Below, in pieces: positions 27,375-36,396 of a stretch of DNA of 64,000 bases. Below the pieces are notes generated by a model. That model did not search any database. It worked only from the letters and a program-made list of their open reading frames with translations, and had not been told where the DNA came from. The translations under genes were made by a program, and so were the position numbers. Numbering within the stretch: the first letter of the stretch is position 1; each line of letters begins with the position of its first letter. Origin of the DNA: Syntrophorhabdus sp. (GTDB lineage Bacteria > Desulfobacterota > Syntrophorhabdia > Syntrophorhabdales > Syntrophorhabdaceae). The DNA lies in the NCBI GenBank assembly GCA_012719415.1, contig JAAYAK010000204.1, forward strand, positions 62,001 through 126,000, read 5' to 3'.

Positions 27375-28298
27375 GTGAAAACGCTCGTGACGGGTGGGGC
27401 AGGTTTCATAGGTTCAAACCTGGTGGGACAACTAATGAAGGAAGGGAACGAGGTGGTCGTCCTGGACAATCTCGCATCGGGCTACCGGGAGAACCTGGAC
27501 CGTTACCCGGAAGCCGGGTTTATCGAGGGCGATGTCCGTGACCGGGACGCGGTAAGGGCTGCGATGGAAGATGTGGAAGTTGTCTTTCATCTGGCCGCCT
27601 CGGTGGGCAATAAACGGTCCATCGATGATCCGTTGACCGACGCGGGCGTGAATGTCATGGGAACTCTCACCGTGCTGGAGGCAGCCAGGCAGTCGGGTGT
27701 ACGGAAGATCGTGGCTTCGTCATCGGCGGGCATCTTCGGTGAATTGAAGACCCTTCCCATCAGGGAGGATCATCCCGTGGAGCCGGACACTCCCTATGGA
27801 AGCACGAAGCTGTGCATGGAAAAGCTCTGCCTTTCGTACGCTAAGCTCTATGCCATGGAAGCGGTGTGCCTGCGCTATTTCAACGTCTATGGGCCGAATC
27901 AGCGTTTCGATGCCTATGGCAACGTGATACCGATCTTCACCTTTAGAATGTATAATCAACAACCTGTCACTATATTCGGTGACGGGGAACAGACACGCGA
28001 CTTCGTCAACGTCCGTGACGTCGTGCAGGCCAATATGAAGGCGGCCGCTGCGAAAGGGATCTCCGGGGCCTTCAATATCGGCAGCGGCACAAGGGTTACC
28101 ATAAACCGGCTGGCGGCAATATTGAAGGATGTATCCGGGATCGATGCGGAGATCGTGTTCGGTGAACCGAGGCCCGGTGATGTGCGGCACAGCATGGCTG
28201 ACATAAGCCTGGCACGGGCCTCACTCGGTTTTACACCTTCCGTCCCTCTTGAGAGCGGTTTGGTGGAATACGTGGATTGGGTTTCGCACACGATTTGA
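27375..28298 (+). CDS. UDP-glucose/UDP-N-acetylglucosamine 4-epimerase-like protein
   Basis: This 307-residue enzyme has VTGGAGFIGSNLVGQL near residue 5, FHLAASVGNKRSIDDP near residue 71, ASSSAGIFGE near residue 115, catalytic YGSTK near residue 139, and RYFNVYGPNQRFDAYGNVIP near residue 166. The start is GTG 27375 preceded by GGGAGGGTCGG. Family members interconvert UDP-Glc/Gal or UDP-GlcNAc/GalNAc. The small-residue pattern that separates these substrates cannot be judged with confidence here. Confidence 0.87.
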   Translation: MKTLVTGGAGFIGSNLVGQLMKEGNEVVVLDNLASGYRENLDRYPEAGFIEGDVRDRDAVRAAMEDVEVVFHLAASVGNKRSIDDPLTDAGVNVMGTLTVLEAARQSGVRKIVASSSAGIFGELKTLPIREDHPVEPDTPYGSTKLCMEKLCLSYAKLYAMEAVCLRYFNVYGPNQRFDAYGNVIPIFTFRMYNQQPVTIFGDGEQTRDFVNVRDVVQANMKAAAAKGISGAFNIGSGTRVTINRLAAILKDVSGIDAEIVFGEPRPGDVRHSMADISLARASLGFTPSVPLESGLVEYVDWVSHTI

Positions 28299-28330
28299 TA
28301 CGTAAGGGTACGACACTGAGGGTATAGAAG

Positions 28331-29233
28331 ATGGAGAAGAAAAAGGTAATGATTCTTGGCGGGACAGGTATGCTGGGGCACGTTTTGCTGCGGTATTTCC
28401 ATCAGAAAGGCGTCCACGATGTCTGCGCCACCTGCCGCAACGTGCGTGATCTCCGGAGGTACTTCCCTCCCGTACTCGCCGACAGGTTTTGGCAGGACAA
28501 TGTCGAGGCCGACAATTTTGATACGATAATCCGCGCGTTGGCCTCAGTTCAACCGGATGTGGTGATAAACTGCATAGGCGTGATCAAGCAATTGCCGCTG
28601 GCTAACGACCCGCTGACGGCCATAACGGTCAATGCGCAATTGCCGCATCGCATATCCCTGGTAAGCCGGAATGCAAACGCGCGCATGGTGCACATCAGCA
28701 CGGACTGCGTCTTTGACGGCAGAAAGGGCATGTACACCGAGGATGACTCCCCATCTCCCGAAGACCTTTACGGCAGAACGAAACTGCTCGGAGAGGTCAG
28801 CTATGCCAACTGCATCACCCTGCGCACTTCGATCATAGGAAATGAATTGAAAGGCAGGCATGGACTGGTCGAGTGGTTCCTGGGGCAGACCGGCGCGGTA
28901 AGAGGTTATTCAAAGGCAATATATTCAGGGTTTCCAACCATTGAGCTTGCCAGGGTAATACATGATTTTGTTTTGCCGAACCCGGGGATGAGCGGGATAT
29001 ACCATGTTTCTTCCGACCCCCTGTCCAAGTTCGATCTGCTCCGGCTTGTCGCACAGAGGTATGGCAAGGCGGCGGACATCGAGCCCTACGGCGGGTTCGT
29101 TATCGACCGTTCGCTGAGGTCGAGCCGGTTCAGTGAGGAAACTGGTTACAAGTCGCCTTCATGGCAGGAGTTGATAGATGTCATGTACAGGGATTATGAA
29201 GCCAACAGGGAACAGTACACGCAGTACCCATGA
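28331..29233 (+). CDS. RmlD/WbvR-like nucleotide-sugar 4-reductase
   Basis: The 300-residue SDR has ILGGTGMLGHVLL near residue 8, VINCIGVIKQLPLANDP near residue 78, ISTDCVFDGRKGMYTEDD near residue 121 and catalytic YGRTK near residue 148, as in dTDP-4-dehydrorhamnose reductases. Directly downstream is a WbjD/WbvD/FnlC-type 2-epimerase gene. That gene pair is known from UDP-N-acetyl-L-quinovosamine synthesis (WbvR-WbvD) and, with the larger WbjC, from UDP-L-FucNAc synthesis. At 300 residues and with no C-terminal cupin, it fits WbvR better than WbjC. Confidence 0.8.
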   Translation: MEKKKVMILGGTGMLGHVLLRYFHQKGVHDVCATCRNVRDLRRYFPPVLADRFWQDNVEADNFDTIIRALASVQPDVVINCIGVIKQLPLANDPLTAITVNAQLPHRISLVSRNANARMVHISTDCVFDGRKGMYTEDDSPSPEDLYGRTKLLGEVSYANCITLRTSIIGNELKGRHGLVEWFLGQTGAVRGYSKAIYSGFPTIELARVIHDFVLPNPGMSGIYHVSSDPLSKFDLLRLVAQRYGKAADIEPYGGFVIDRSLRSSRFSEETGYKSPSWQELIDVMYRDYEANREQYTQYP

Positions 29234-29275
29234 CCATAAGGGGGCAATGATGCATCTTGCAAGGAAGGGCCGCAT

Positions 29276-30400
29276 ATGACCTTAAAAGTTATGACCATCG
29301 TAGGTACCAGGCCCGAGATAATCAAACTCAGCCGTGTCATGGCGGAGCTTGATCGCCACGTTTCCCACGTCTTTGTTCACACGGGACAGAATTTTGATTA
29401 TGAGTTGAACGAGATATTCTTCCAGCAGTTGGACATACGCAGGCCCGACCATTTCCTGAACGCCGTCGGCGCGTCGGTCGCCGGGACGATAGGGAACGTC
29501 ATATCGCTGTCGGATGCGATCATGGAGAGCGAGCAGCCCGACGCGGTGCTGCTGCTGGGGGACACGAACAGTTGCCTTTCCGTCATCTCCGCAAAGCGGC
29601 GGAAGATCCCGATCTTTCACATGGAAGCGGGCAACAGGTGCTTTGACCAGAGGGTACCGGAAGAGATCAACCGGAGGATCATTGACCACACCAGCGACAT
29701 CAATTTGCCGTACAGCGACATTGCCAGGGAGTATTTGCTGAGAGAAGGCCTTCCGCCGGACAGGATCATCAAGACGGGAAGCCCCATGTATGAGGTCCTG
29801 CAGTATTACCGTGACAGGATAGAGGCCTCCGATGTGCTGGCGCGGTTTGGTCTGACGGAGGGGGAATATTTCGTGGTAAGCTCGCACAGGGAAGAGAACA
29901 TAGACTTCCCCGAGCAATTCGAAAAACTTGTCCGTGTATTGAACCTGCTGGCCCAAAAGTACGGAAAACGGATCATCGTCACGACCCATCCGAGGACCAG
30001 AAAGAGAATGGACGAAAAGGGCGTGGCGCTGAACGGACTGGTCGAACTGGTGAAACCCCTGGGGTTTTGCGATTACGTCCATCTGGAGACGCGGGCGATC
30101 GCCACGCTGTCCGACAGCGGCACCATAACGGAGGAATCCTCCATTCTCAAATTCCCGGCCTTGAATATCCGCAACGCCCATGAAAGGCCGGAAGGGATGG
30201 AGGAAGGCGCCGTCATGATGACGGGCCTTGAATGGGAATCCATACTGCAAGGCATGCGTGTCCTTGAGGCCCAGAGGCAGGGTACGATGGGAATTCCGCT
30301 GATCGTCAGGGATTATGACGTGCCCAACGTATCTGAAAAGGTCGTGAGGATAATAGTGAGCTATACTGATTACGTGAATCGAACTGTCTGGCATAAATGA
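29276..30400 (+). CDS. UDP-N-acetyl-6-deoxy-hexosamine 2-epimerase, WbjD/WbvD/FnlC type
   Basis: The protein (374 residues) belongs to the WecB-like non-hydrolysing 2-epimerases and carries the subtype words of the L-FucNAc/L-QuiNAc branch: [58 protein letters not shown] and [11 protein letters not shown]. The last step of UDP-L-FucNAc or UDP-L-QuiNAc synthesis is C2 epimerisation by this enzyme. The stop overlaps the following phosphoglycosyl transferase start (ATGA 30397-30400). Its own start, ATG 29276, is preceded by AAGGAAGGGC. Confidence 0.88.
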   Translation: MTLKVMTIVGTRPEIIKLSRVMAELDRHVSHVFVHTGQNFDYELNEIFFQQLDIRRPDHFLNAVGASVAGTIGNVISLSDAIMESEQPDAVLLLGDTNSCLSVISAKRRKIPIFHMEAGNRCFDQRVPEEINRRIIDHTSDINLPYSDIAREYLLREGLPPDRIIKTGSPMYEVLQYYRDRIEASDVLARFGLTEGEYFVVSSHREENIDFPEQFEKLVRVLNLLAQKYGKRIIVTTHPRTRKRMDEKGVALNGLVELVKPLGFCDYVHLETRAIATLSDSGTITEESSILKFPALNIRNAHERPEGMEEGAVMMTGLEWESILQGMRVLEAQRQGTMGIPLIVRDYDVPNVSEKVVRIIVSYTDYVNRTVWHK

Positions 30401-30975
30401 TAGGGAACCGAGTCCTGAAGCGTATATTTGATATTCTTGTGACCATCGCGCTGATGGTCCTGTTGAGCATACCCATGATCGTTGTGGGGCTGATCATCAA
30501 GGTGTCCTCCAGGGGCAGAGTGCTGTTCTGGTCCAGAAGGGTAGGCATGGACAACCGGATATTTGAAATGCCCAAGTTCCGCACAATGCGGACGGACACG
30601 CCGGATTTGGCCACGCACCTTCTTGAGGATGCGGATTCCTTCGTGACCCCCTTTGGTGCATGGCTGAGAAAATACAGCATCGACGAGTTTCCCCAGCTGT
30701 GGAGCGTGTTGAAGGGCGACATGAGCCTTGTGGGTCCCAGGCCGGCGCTGTATAACCAGTACGACCTGATAGAACTGCGAACGGAAAGGGGAGTGCATAT
30801 GCTCGTCCCCGGCATAACCGGATGGGCGCAGATAAACGGAAGGGACTCGATCTCGATCCGAACCAAAGTGGAGTATGACGAGTATTACCTGAAGAAGAGG
30901 TCCTTCGGGCTCGATATGGTGATACTCTGGAGAACCTTCGGCAAGGTGGTGAGAATGGAAGACGTGAAGCACTGA
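30397..30975 (+). CDS. Small monotopic phosphoglycosyl transferase (PglC/WcaJ C-terminal type)
   Basis: At 192 residues this is the minimal catalytic form of the bacterial sugar transferase family. It moves a phosphosugar from a UDP-sugar to undecaprenyl phosphate to start a glycan. A re-entrant hydrophobic helix lies at residues about 10-30, KFRTM near residue 58, the Asp-Glu dyad in [10 protein letters not shown] near residue 94, and VGPRPAL near residue 111. The C-terminus [17 protein letters not shown] is complete. A second, broken copy of this same C-terminal segment follows immediately downstream. Confidence 0.92.
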   Translation: MIGNRVLKRIFDILVTIALMVLLSIPMIVVGLIIKVSSRGRVLFWSRRVGMDNRIFEMPKFRTMRTDTPDLATHLLEDADSFVTPFGAWLRKYSIDEFPQLWSVLKGDMSLVGPRPALYNQYDLIELRTERGVHMLVPGITGWAQINGRDSISIRTKVEYDEYYLKKRSFGLDMVILWRTFGKVVRMEDVKH

Positions 30976-30977
30976 AG

Positions 30978-31151
30978 ATGCGTCGGGGTGCGAATGTTGT
31001 GTATCGGGACAATAGATATTTCTTCGAGGATATGCGAATATTGTGGTTGACCGCGGTCAGGGTCATACAATGCGCATGCGCACCGGGAGGTGTTGAAATG
31101 CGGAGGGAATTCAAGAGGATTCCGGTAAACAAGAGGTTTGAGCATGAGTAA
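30978..31151 (+). pseudogene. Remnant of a phosphoglycosyl transferase C-terminus
   Basis: A 57-residue open frame begins with ATG two bases after the previous stop and ends inside the next gene. Its residues 7-31 read like the end of a sugar transferase: VVYRDNRYFF then EDMRILWLTAVRVIQ. This lines up with VWYVDHGSFSLDLRILWMTAV at the end of the fused enzyme at 36397. The catalytic part is missing, and residues after RVIQ (CACAPGG) deviate from the usual ending. It is best explained as the tail left by deletion of a second phosphoglycosyl transferase gene. Whether it is still translated is unknown. Confidence 0.5.
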
Positions 31152-31797
31152 CGGTGTTTTCGTGCTGGGCGGAGGAGGTCACGCCAAGGTCGTGGCAGGC
31201 ACTCTTATGGCTGCCGGTGCGACAGTGCTCGGGATCATTGACGATGACCCTGCAAAATGGGGACAAAGGATCCTAGGCAACCTGGTCAGCGGACCGCGGC
31301 AATTCGGCCCCCTGCGAGGCAAGACAGGTGTGATAGCCATCGGGGACAACAGCATCCGCGAACGGTTGGCGCTTGAAATAGAGAATGTGGAATGGAGAAC
31401 GGTTGTGCATCCCCATGCTCACGTCGATCCATCCGCTTCTATCGGCGAGGGTACCGTCGTCTTTGCGGGGGCCGTGGTCCAGCCCGACGTGGTCATAGGA
31501 AGGCATTGCATCATTAATACCGGTGCTTCCATCGATCACGATTGCGTGATCGGCGATTTTGCGCATATCGGTCCGGGTGCCACCCTGGCCGGAAACGTGT
31601 CCGTCGGGAAAGGTGCTTTCCATGGCGCGGGAAGCGTCGCGACACCGGGTGTGAAGGTGGGGCGGTGGAGCATTGTGGGCGCGGGGGGTGTGGTCACGGC
31701 CGATATTCCCGACAATGCTACGGCAGCTGGAGTTCCGGCGAGGGTCCTGACCTTCCATGATGGTCCGGAAGCGCGAGGGGCAGGGCGAAGTGGGTAA
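31144..31797 (+). CDS. PglD/NeuD-family sugar O- or N-acyltransferase
   Basis: The 217-residue protein has an N-terminal small Rossmann-like domain (FVLGGGGHAKVVAGTL) and a C-terminal left-handed beta-helix of hexapeptide repeats from about residue 90. The catalytic His lies in the INTGASIDHDCVIGDFAHIGPG region and typical coil words such as GNVSVGKGAFHGAGS follow. NeuD/PglD enzymes acetylate amino sugars or sialic acids using acetyl-CoA. ATG 31144 has AGAGG seven bases upstream. It overlaps the next gene, in which translation probably starts at GTG 31790. Confidence 0.87.
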   Translation: MSNGVFVLGGGGHAKVVAGTLMAAGATVLGIIDDDPAKWGQRILGNLVSGPRQFGPLRGKTGVIAIGDNSIRERLALEIENVEWRTVVHPHAHVDPSASIGEGTVVFAGAVVQPDVVIGRHCIINTGASIDHDCVIGDFAHIGPGATLAGNVSVGKGAFHGAGSVATPGVKVGRWSIVGAGGVVTADIPDNATAAGVPARVLTFHDGPEARGAGRSG

Positions 31798-32953
31798 AGT
31801 CCTCCTCGTATTCGGGACCCGGCCCGAGGCCATCAAGATGGCCCCCGTAATAAGGTCACTGAAGGAACGCCCCGAGCCCTTCGAGGTGATCACCTGCGTA
31901 ACGGCCCAGCACAGACGGATGCTCGACCAGGTGCTCTCCATATTCAGTATTACCCCCGATTACGATCTCGATATCATGAAAGAGGACCAGGACCTCTTTG
32001 ACGTGACGGTGAGGGCGTTATCGGGCCTGAGGGAGATCTACGAAGCCACAAAACCGGATGTGGTCCTTGCCCAGGGGGATACGACGACGGCGTTTGTGGC
32101 AGGTCTTGCGGCGTACTATTTCAGGATACCCGTCGGACACGTCGAGGCGGGCTTAAGGACATGGAACAAGTACAGCCCTTTCCCAGAGGAGGCCAACAGG
32201 CGTCTCCTGAGCGTTGTCGCCGATTACCACTTTGCCCCGACTGAATGGAGCAGGTCGAACCTCCTTGCGGAAGGTGTGGCCCCCGGCAGCGTATGGGTAA
32301 CAGGAAATACCGTCATAGACGCGCTTATGATGATCAATGAAAAGCAGGAGGCGGGGCGGGCAGGGTCGGCACTGATGCGGGCTTTCAGGGACCGATGGGG
32401 CATCGACCTGTCGGACGGCCGGAGGATGATCCTCGTGACGGGCCATAGGCGGGAGAACTTCGGTACGGGCTTCAGAGACATCTGCACTGCCCTCAAGTCG
32501 ATCGCCCGGGAGAGGCCCGATGTGTCCATCGTCTATCCCGTCCATCTCAACCCGAGCGTTCAGCGCCCGGTGCGCGAGATCCTGAGCGGAGTCCCCAACA
32601 TACACCTCATCGAGCCCGTGGAATACGAGCAGTTCGTCTTCCTCATGAACAGGTCCTACCTGATACTCACGGATTCGGGGGGCGTGCAGGAAGAGGCGCC
32701 GTCGCTCGGCAAACCGGTCCTGGTCATGAGGGAAGTGACGGAGAGGCCCGAAGGGGTCGAGGCAGGCGTTGTCAGGCTCGTCGGTACGGACAGGGAGACG
32801 ATCGTGGGCTCCGTCTCGGAGCTTCTCGACGACGACGTCACGTACAGGAGGATGGCCGAAGCGGTGAACCCATACGGGGACGGCAAAGCCGCCCTGAGGA
32901 TCGCCGATATCCTTGCCTCGAACATAGCCGGGAACAGCGGTGCCCGATCGTGA
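31790..32953 (+). CDS. wecB: UDP-N-acetylglucosamine 2-epimerase (non-hydrolysing)
   Basis: WecB converts UDP-GlcNAc to UDP-ManNAc. The protein contains VFGTRPEAIKMAPVI, AQGDTTTAF near residue 90, GHVEAGLRT near residue 112, EEANRR near residue 128 and TDSGGVQEEAPSLG near residue 282, all standard for the family. GTG 31790 gives a 387-residue protein of normal length and follows AGGGCGA; an in-frame ATG at 31757 would add eleven residues inside the previous gene. It differs in subtype from the 2-epimerase at 29276. Confidence 0.9.
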   Translation: MGKVLLVFGTRPEAIKMAPVIRSLKERPEPFEVITCVTAQHRRMLDQVLSIFSITPDYDLDIMKEDQDLFDVTVRALSGLREIYEATKPDVVLAQGDTTTAFVAGLAAYYFRIPVGHVEAGLRTWNKYSPFPEEANRRLLSVVADYHFAPTEWSRSNLLAEGVAPGSVWVTGNTVIDALMMINEKQEAGRAGSALMRAFRDRWGIDLSDGRRMILVTGHRRENFGTGFRDICTALKSIARERPDVSIVYPVHLNPSVQRPVREILSGVPNIHLIEPVEYEQFVFLMNRSYLILTDSGGVQEEAPSLGKPVLVMREVTERPEGVEAGVVRLVGTDRETIVGSVSELLDDDVTYRRMAEAVNPYGDGKAALRIADILASNIAGNSGARS

Positions 32954-32972
32954 GGGAGGGAACGGGAAACGC

Positions 32973-34079
32973 ATGAAGCTGGTCTACGCGATACGGCATG
33001 TGGGAATGACGGGCGGTGTCAAGGTCTTCTTCCAGCATGTCGAGCTCTTGAGGAGCATGGGCCACACGGTCCACCTCCTCACACGGTTCATCGACGAGGA
33101 ATGGGGCTTCCGGGTGAAACCGGAGGTCGTGCCCGCCTTCGACGAAAAGACCATCCCCGAGGCTGACGGCATCGTCGTAACGACCCCGAAGGACGTGGAG
33201 GAGCTCTGGGATCTCGCCAGGGGCAGGGGTATTCCCCTTTTCCACTTTCTCCAGGGGTTCGAGCCCGATTATGTCCTGGAACGGATAAACGGCTCCGTTG
33301 TTCCCGAACGCTTCCGCGGCAGCGGTATCGTTTCGAGGCTGAAATATCGATACAAGAAGAAAGAATGGAAGGCGAGGCTCAAGAGGTTCGACAGGCTCTA
33401 CGAACTACCCACGGTGAAGATAGCGATCGCCCCCCACCTCGTCCGGGGTGTCGAGAACAGGTACCACACCACCTGTTATCTCCTGCCCAACGGGATAGAC
33501 CAGGGCGTCTTCCATCCAAAGGAAAAGGACCTCGATTACGGCGGGACGCTGAAGATACTCTCCGTGGGAAACTACAACATCGAGTACAAGGCGATCCCCG
33601 ACGTTCTCGAGGCGGTCCGCATCCTGAAAGGTCAGGGGAGAAAGGTGCACCTGACCCGGGTCTCGCCCGCGGACATCGGGGAGAAGGAGAAGGGCGAGGG
33701 CGTGGCCGACAGATTCCTCGTGAGGATCTCCGAGGCGGAGATGGCCGACCTCTACCGGGAGAGCCATATCCTTGTCGGGGCATCAACGGAGATAGAGGGA
33801 TTCGGCCTGCCTCCCGTGGAGGCGATGAGCACGGGCACGCCCGTCATTCTGACGAGGATATCGCCCTTCTACGCCTTCGACGATGTCCATGATTTCGCCT
33901 ATTTTGTCGATGTCCACAGACCGCAGGCGATCGCTCAGGGGATCATGGATATCGCCGGCAACGCCGGCTTGAGGGAGGCGCTGGTCAAGAGGGGGTTTGA
34001 AGTTTCAGCTCGGTACCGGCTGAGCAATGTGGGGAAGCAGCTCGAAGGGATTGTCAGGGAACACGTCAGGAAGGGGTGA
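32973..34079 (+). CDS. Family 4 glycosyltransferase
   Basis: This 368-residue GT-B protein starts KLVYAIRHVGMTGGVKVFFQH. In the donor domain are LPNGIDQGVFHP near residue 171, LSVGNYNIEYKAIPDVLEAV near residue 197 and TEIEGFGLPPVEAMSTGTPVI near residue 271 with the EX7E motif. ATG 32973 has GAGGGAGGGAACGGG upstream. Sugar specificity is unknown. The gene precedes a methyltransferase gene by six bases. Confidence 0.9.
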   Translation: MKLVYAIRHVGMTGGVKVFFQHVELLRSMGHTVHLLTRFIDEEWGFRVKPEVVPAFDEKTIPEADGIVVTTPKDVEELWDLARGRGIPLFHFLQGFEPDYVLERINGSVVPERFRGSGIVSRLKYRYKKKEWKARLKRFDRLYELPTVKIAIAPHLVRGVENRYHTTCYLLPNGIDQGVFHPKEKDLDYGGTLKILSVGNYNIEYKAIPDVLEAVRILKGQGRKVHLTRVSPADIGEKEKGEGVADRFLVRISEAEMADLYRESHILVGASTEIEGFGLPPVEAMSTGTPVILTRISPFYAFDDVHDFAYFVDVHRPQAIAQGIMDIAGNAGLREALVKRGFEVSARYRLSNVGKQLEGIVREHVRKG

Positions 34080-34085
34080 TGGATC

Positions 34086-34850
34086 ATGGAAACGGCTGAG
34101 AATAAACGGTTGGAGAGTCAGGGGGCGCTGCTTGTCGACAAGAATGCACCCGGCACGCAGGAGAAGGTCGTGTCCATCCTTGCGGGCATGCCCCGGGGCA
34201 TGCTCCTCGACGCCCCTGCCGGAGAGGGTGCCCTGGTGCAGCGGCTGATGGGCACTCACGATATCACGGCCGTCGACCTCGATGCGGACTTCTTCAGGCT
34301 TCACGGGCAGGTAGCCTTCAAGCAGGTCGACCTCAACGGGGTGCTCCCTTTCGCGGACTCCTCCTTCGATTATGTCACCTGCGTCGAGGGCATCGAGCAC
34401 CTCGAGAACCCCTTTCTGTGCGTGAGGGAATTCGCGCGGGTACTGAGACCGGGCGGGACCCTTGTCATCACGACACCGAACATCATGTCCATCAAGAGCA
34501 GGACACGGTTCCTGTTCTACGGGTACCACGATTTCTTCCGCTTCATCAAACTGCCCCGGGAGTTCCGTCACGGACACCCCGAATACGATCACCAGCACAT
34601 AAACCCCATGACCTTTACGGAATTGCGGTATGCCCTCGAGAAGGCCGGATTGGAGGTGACGAGGGTCCACACGAACCGGTATGTCAGGGCCCGCAGGTGG
34701 AGTGCCCTGTACCCCCTCCTGAGGCGCATCATTACGAAGAAGATGAAAAGCAAGGCGCCCGGCGACAAGGATTTCTTCTCCCGCGAGGTCCTCGAAGGCG
34801 AGATCATCATCGTGGAGGCAGAGAAGGGACGGGATGTACACGGGGGGTAG
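34086..34850 (+). CDS. Class I SAM-dependent methyltransferase
   Basis: The 254-residue protein carries motif I in a modified form (LLDAPAGEGALVQRL near residue 39), an acidic strand-2 end (VDLDADF), motif IV VTCVEGIEHLENP near residue 98 and a GGTLVITTPN motif near residue 121. These are typical of small-molecule methyltransferases of the Methyltransf_11 type, often acting on sugars of glycan chains. It ends in TAG 34848-34850, and the same frame then continues open into the next gene without a standard start codon. Confidence 0.88.
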   Translation: METAENKRLESQGALLVDKNAPGTQEKVVSILAGMPRGMLLDAPAGEGALVQRLMGTHDITAVDLDADFFRLHGQVAFKQVDLNGVLPFADSSFDYVTCVEGIEHLENPFLCVREFARVLRPGGTLVITTPNIMSIKSRTRFLFYGYHDFFRFIKLPREFRHGHPEYDHQHINPMTFTELRYALEKAGLEVTRVHTNRYVRARRWSALYPLLRRIITKKMKSKAPGDKDFFSREVLEGEIIIVEAEKGRDVHGG

Positions 34851-34916
34851 CATATCAGGCAGGATGTAAAAATAGCCGTCGTCCTCGTCCTGACCGCTCT
34901 GGCCACAAGGCTCTAC

Positions 34917-36386
34917 ATGGTGTTTGCCGCGGACATCATTACGCCTGACGGCATGCTCTATATCAAGGTGGCCAGACTGATAGGCGATGGCAACTGGAAG
35001 GGTGTGTACCAGGAGGGTTTCTACAGCGCCTATCCCTTTCTTATTGTGGTGTTTCAAAAGGTCTTTCACGACTGGGAGACCGCCGGGCGGATGGTGTCGG
35101 CACTGGCGGGTTCCGCTGCCGTTCTGCCTTTTTTCCTGCTCTTGCGGCGTATGTTCGACGTGAAGATCGCTGCGGTTGCGGCGATCTTTTTCGTTGTAAG
35201 CCCCCGGCTCGTGGAGTATTCCTCTGACGTTCTCAGGGAACCGCTCTTCTGGTGTTTCTCGATAGCGTCCCTGTGGGCGGCATGGAAGGGGATAGATGAG
35301 GAGAAATGGTGGTTCGTTGTCCTCGCCAGTTTCTTCGTCGGTCTTTCGTCCTTCACACGGACGGAAGGCCTGGCCCTGGTCGCGATCATCCTCTTATGGA
35401 TGGTATGGAGCCTTCTTTATCAGCGGCGAAAGGTGAGGCTCTGGCTCGCCTTCGTCATGGTCTTCCTGATCGCCTTCCCGGCGATCTTTATCGCGCCTCT
35501 CTATTTTCTCAAGAGCAGGGCAGGCGATTGGGAGCTGGGCCACGGGGTAAGGAAAATACCCTCTCTCATGAGAAGTGCGAACGTGGCCCTGCCGGCAGAC
35601 GCTGGGGGGACCACCCCGCTCCCCGGGGAGGAGGCATCCCTTCTCACGAAGATCATGAGGAACAGGTATGTTTTTTCCGCCTGGGAGACTTCGTACAAGT
35701 ATCTCAGGTCCTTTCACGTGGTCCTGATAATGTTCCTGCTTTTTGGTGTGATAAGGAGAAGGACCATTCCCTATTCCGGCAAGGAAGTGCCGCTCCTGAT
35801 ATGGTGCTCCGTCTTTTTTCTCGTCTCTTTCGTATACGCCTTCAAGGTTTCCTACGTGAGCACGAGGCACGGCCTTCTCATGGGAATTCCGTCGCTGTTA
35901 TGGGTTTCCGCCGGTTTCTGGGAATTCAGCTCGCGCATTGCGAGGATTGCTGGGAGGAGTCGGTGGAGCCGGAAGCTGACGCGTCACATTGCCGTCTATT
36001 TGCTCATCCTTGCCTGTATATCCATATTGCCAAAGACACTGTCGTCCGCCGGCGATGGGAAGATCGAGATGAAAATGGCGGGTATCCAGTTGAAGCGGAT
36101 GGGGTATTCCGATAGAAAATTCGCGGTGGAACCGAGGATCAACCGGTTGACGTTCTACAAGGGCGGGGAGTTCGTCAACATCCCCGTCAATATCGATCAT
36201 TCCGCACTGGGTCAGTTTCTCGAGACCGTTGACGCGAGTTACCTTGTTGTTGACGACAGGACCATCGAGACCTCTGTCAGGGGTTTCAAGGCGCACACAA
36301 AGGCAATGCACCTGGAAAGGGTCGGCATTCCCGAACTCGAGGATTTCAGAGAGTATTCGTTTGTCCTGTACAGGATATGCAGATAG
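34917..36386 (+). CDS. GT-C/family 39-like membrane glycosyltransferase; true start probably upstream of the first ATG
   Basis: From ATG 34917 the product has 489 residues and about ten hydrophobic segments. A PDGMLYIKVARL motif at residues 10-21, VEYSSDVLREPLFW near residue 99 and TRTEGLAL match PMT/ArnT-like GT39 proteins, which use polyprenyl-phosphate sugars. The frame is open back to TAG 34848, and that upstream stretch encodes a good first membrane helix (VKIAVVLVLTALATRLY). GT39 proteins need that helix before the catalytic acidic loop. No ATG, GTG or TTG is present between 34851 and 34916. The start is therefore uncertain. Confidence 0.82.
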   Translation: MVFAADIITPDGMLYIKVARLIGDGNWKGVYQEGFYSAYPFLIVVFQKVFHDWETAGRMVSALAGSAAVLPFFLLLRRMFDVKIAAVAAIFFVVSPRLVEYSSDVLREPLFWCFSIASLWAAWKGIDEEKWWFVVLASFFVGLSSFTRTEGLALVAIILLWMVWSLLYQRRKVRLWLAFVMVFLIAFPAIFIAPLYFLKSRAGDWELGHGVRKIPSLMRSANVALPADAGGTTPLPGEEASLLTKIMRNRYVFSAWETSYKYLRSFHVVLIMFLLFGVIRRRTIPYSGKEVPLLIWCSVFFLVSFVYAFKVSYVSTRHGLLMGIPSLLWVSAGFWEFSSRIARIAGRSRWSRKLTRHIAVYLLILACISILPKTLSSAGDGKIEMKMAGIQLKRMGYSDRKFAVEPRINRLTFYKGGEFVNIPVNIDHSALGQFLETVDASYLVVDDRTIETSVRGFKAHTKAMHLERVGIPELEDFREYSFVLYRICR

Positions 36387-36396
36387 ATGTCAGCTC

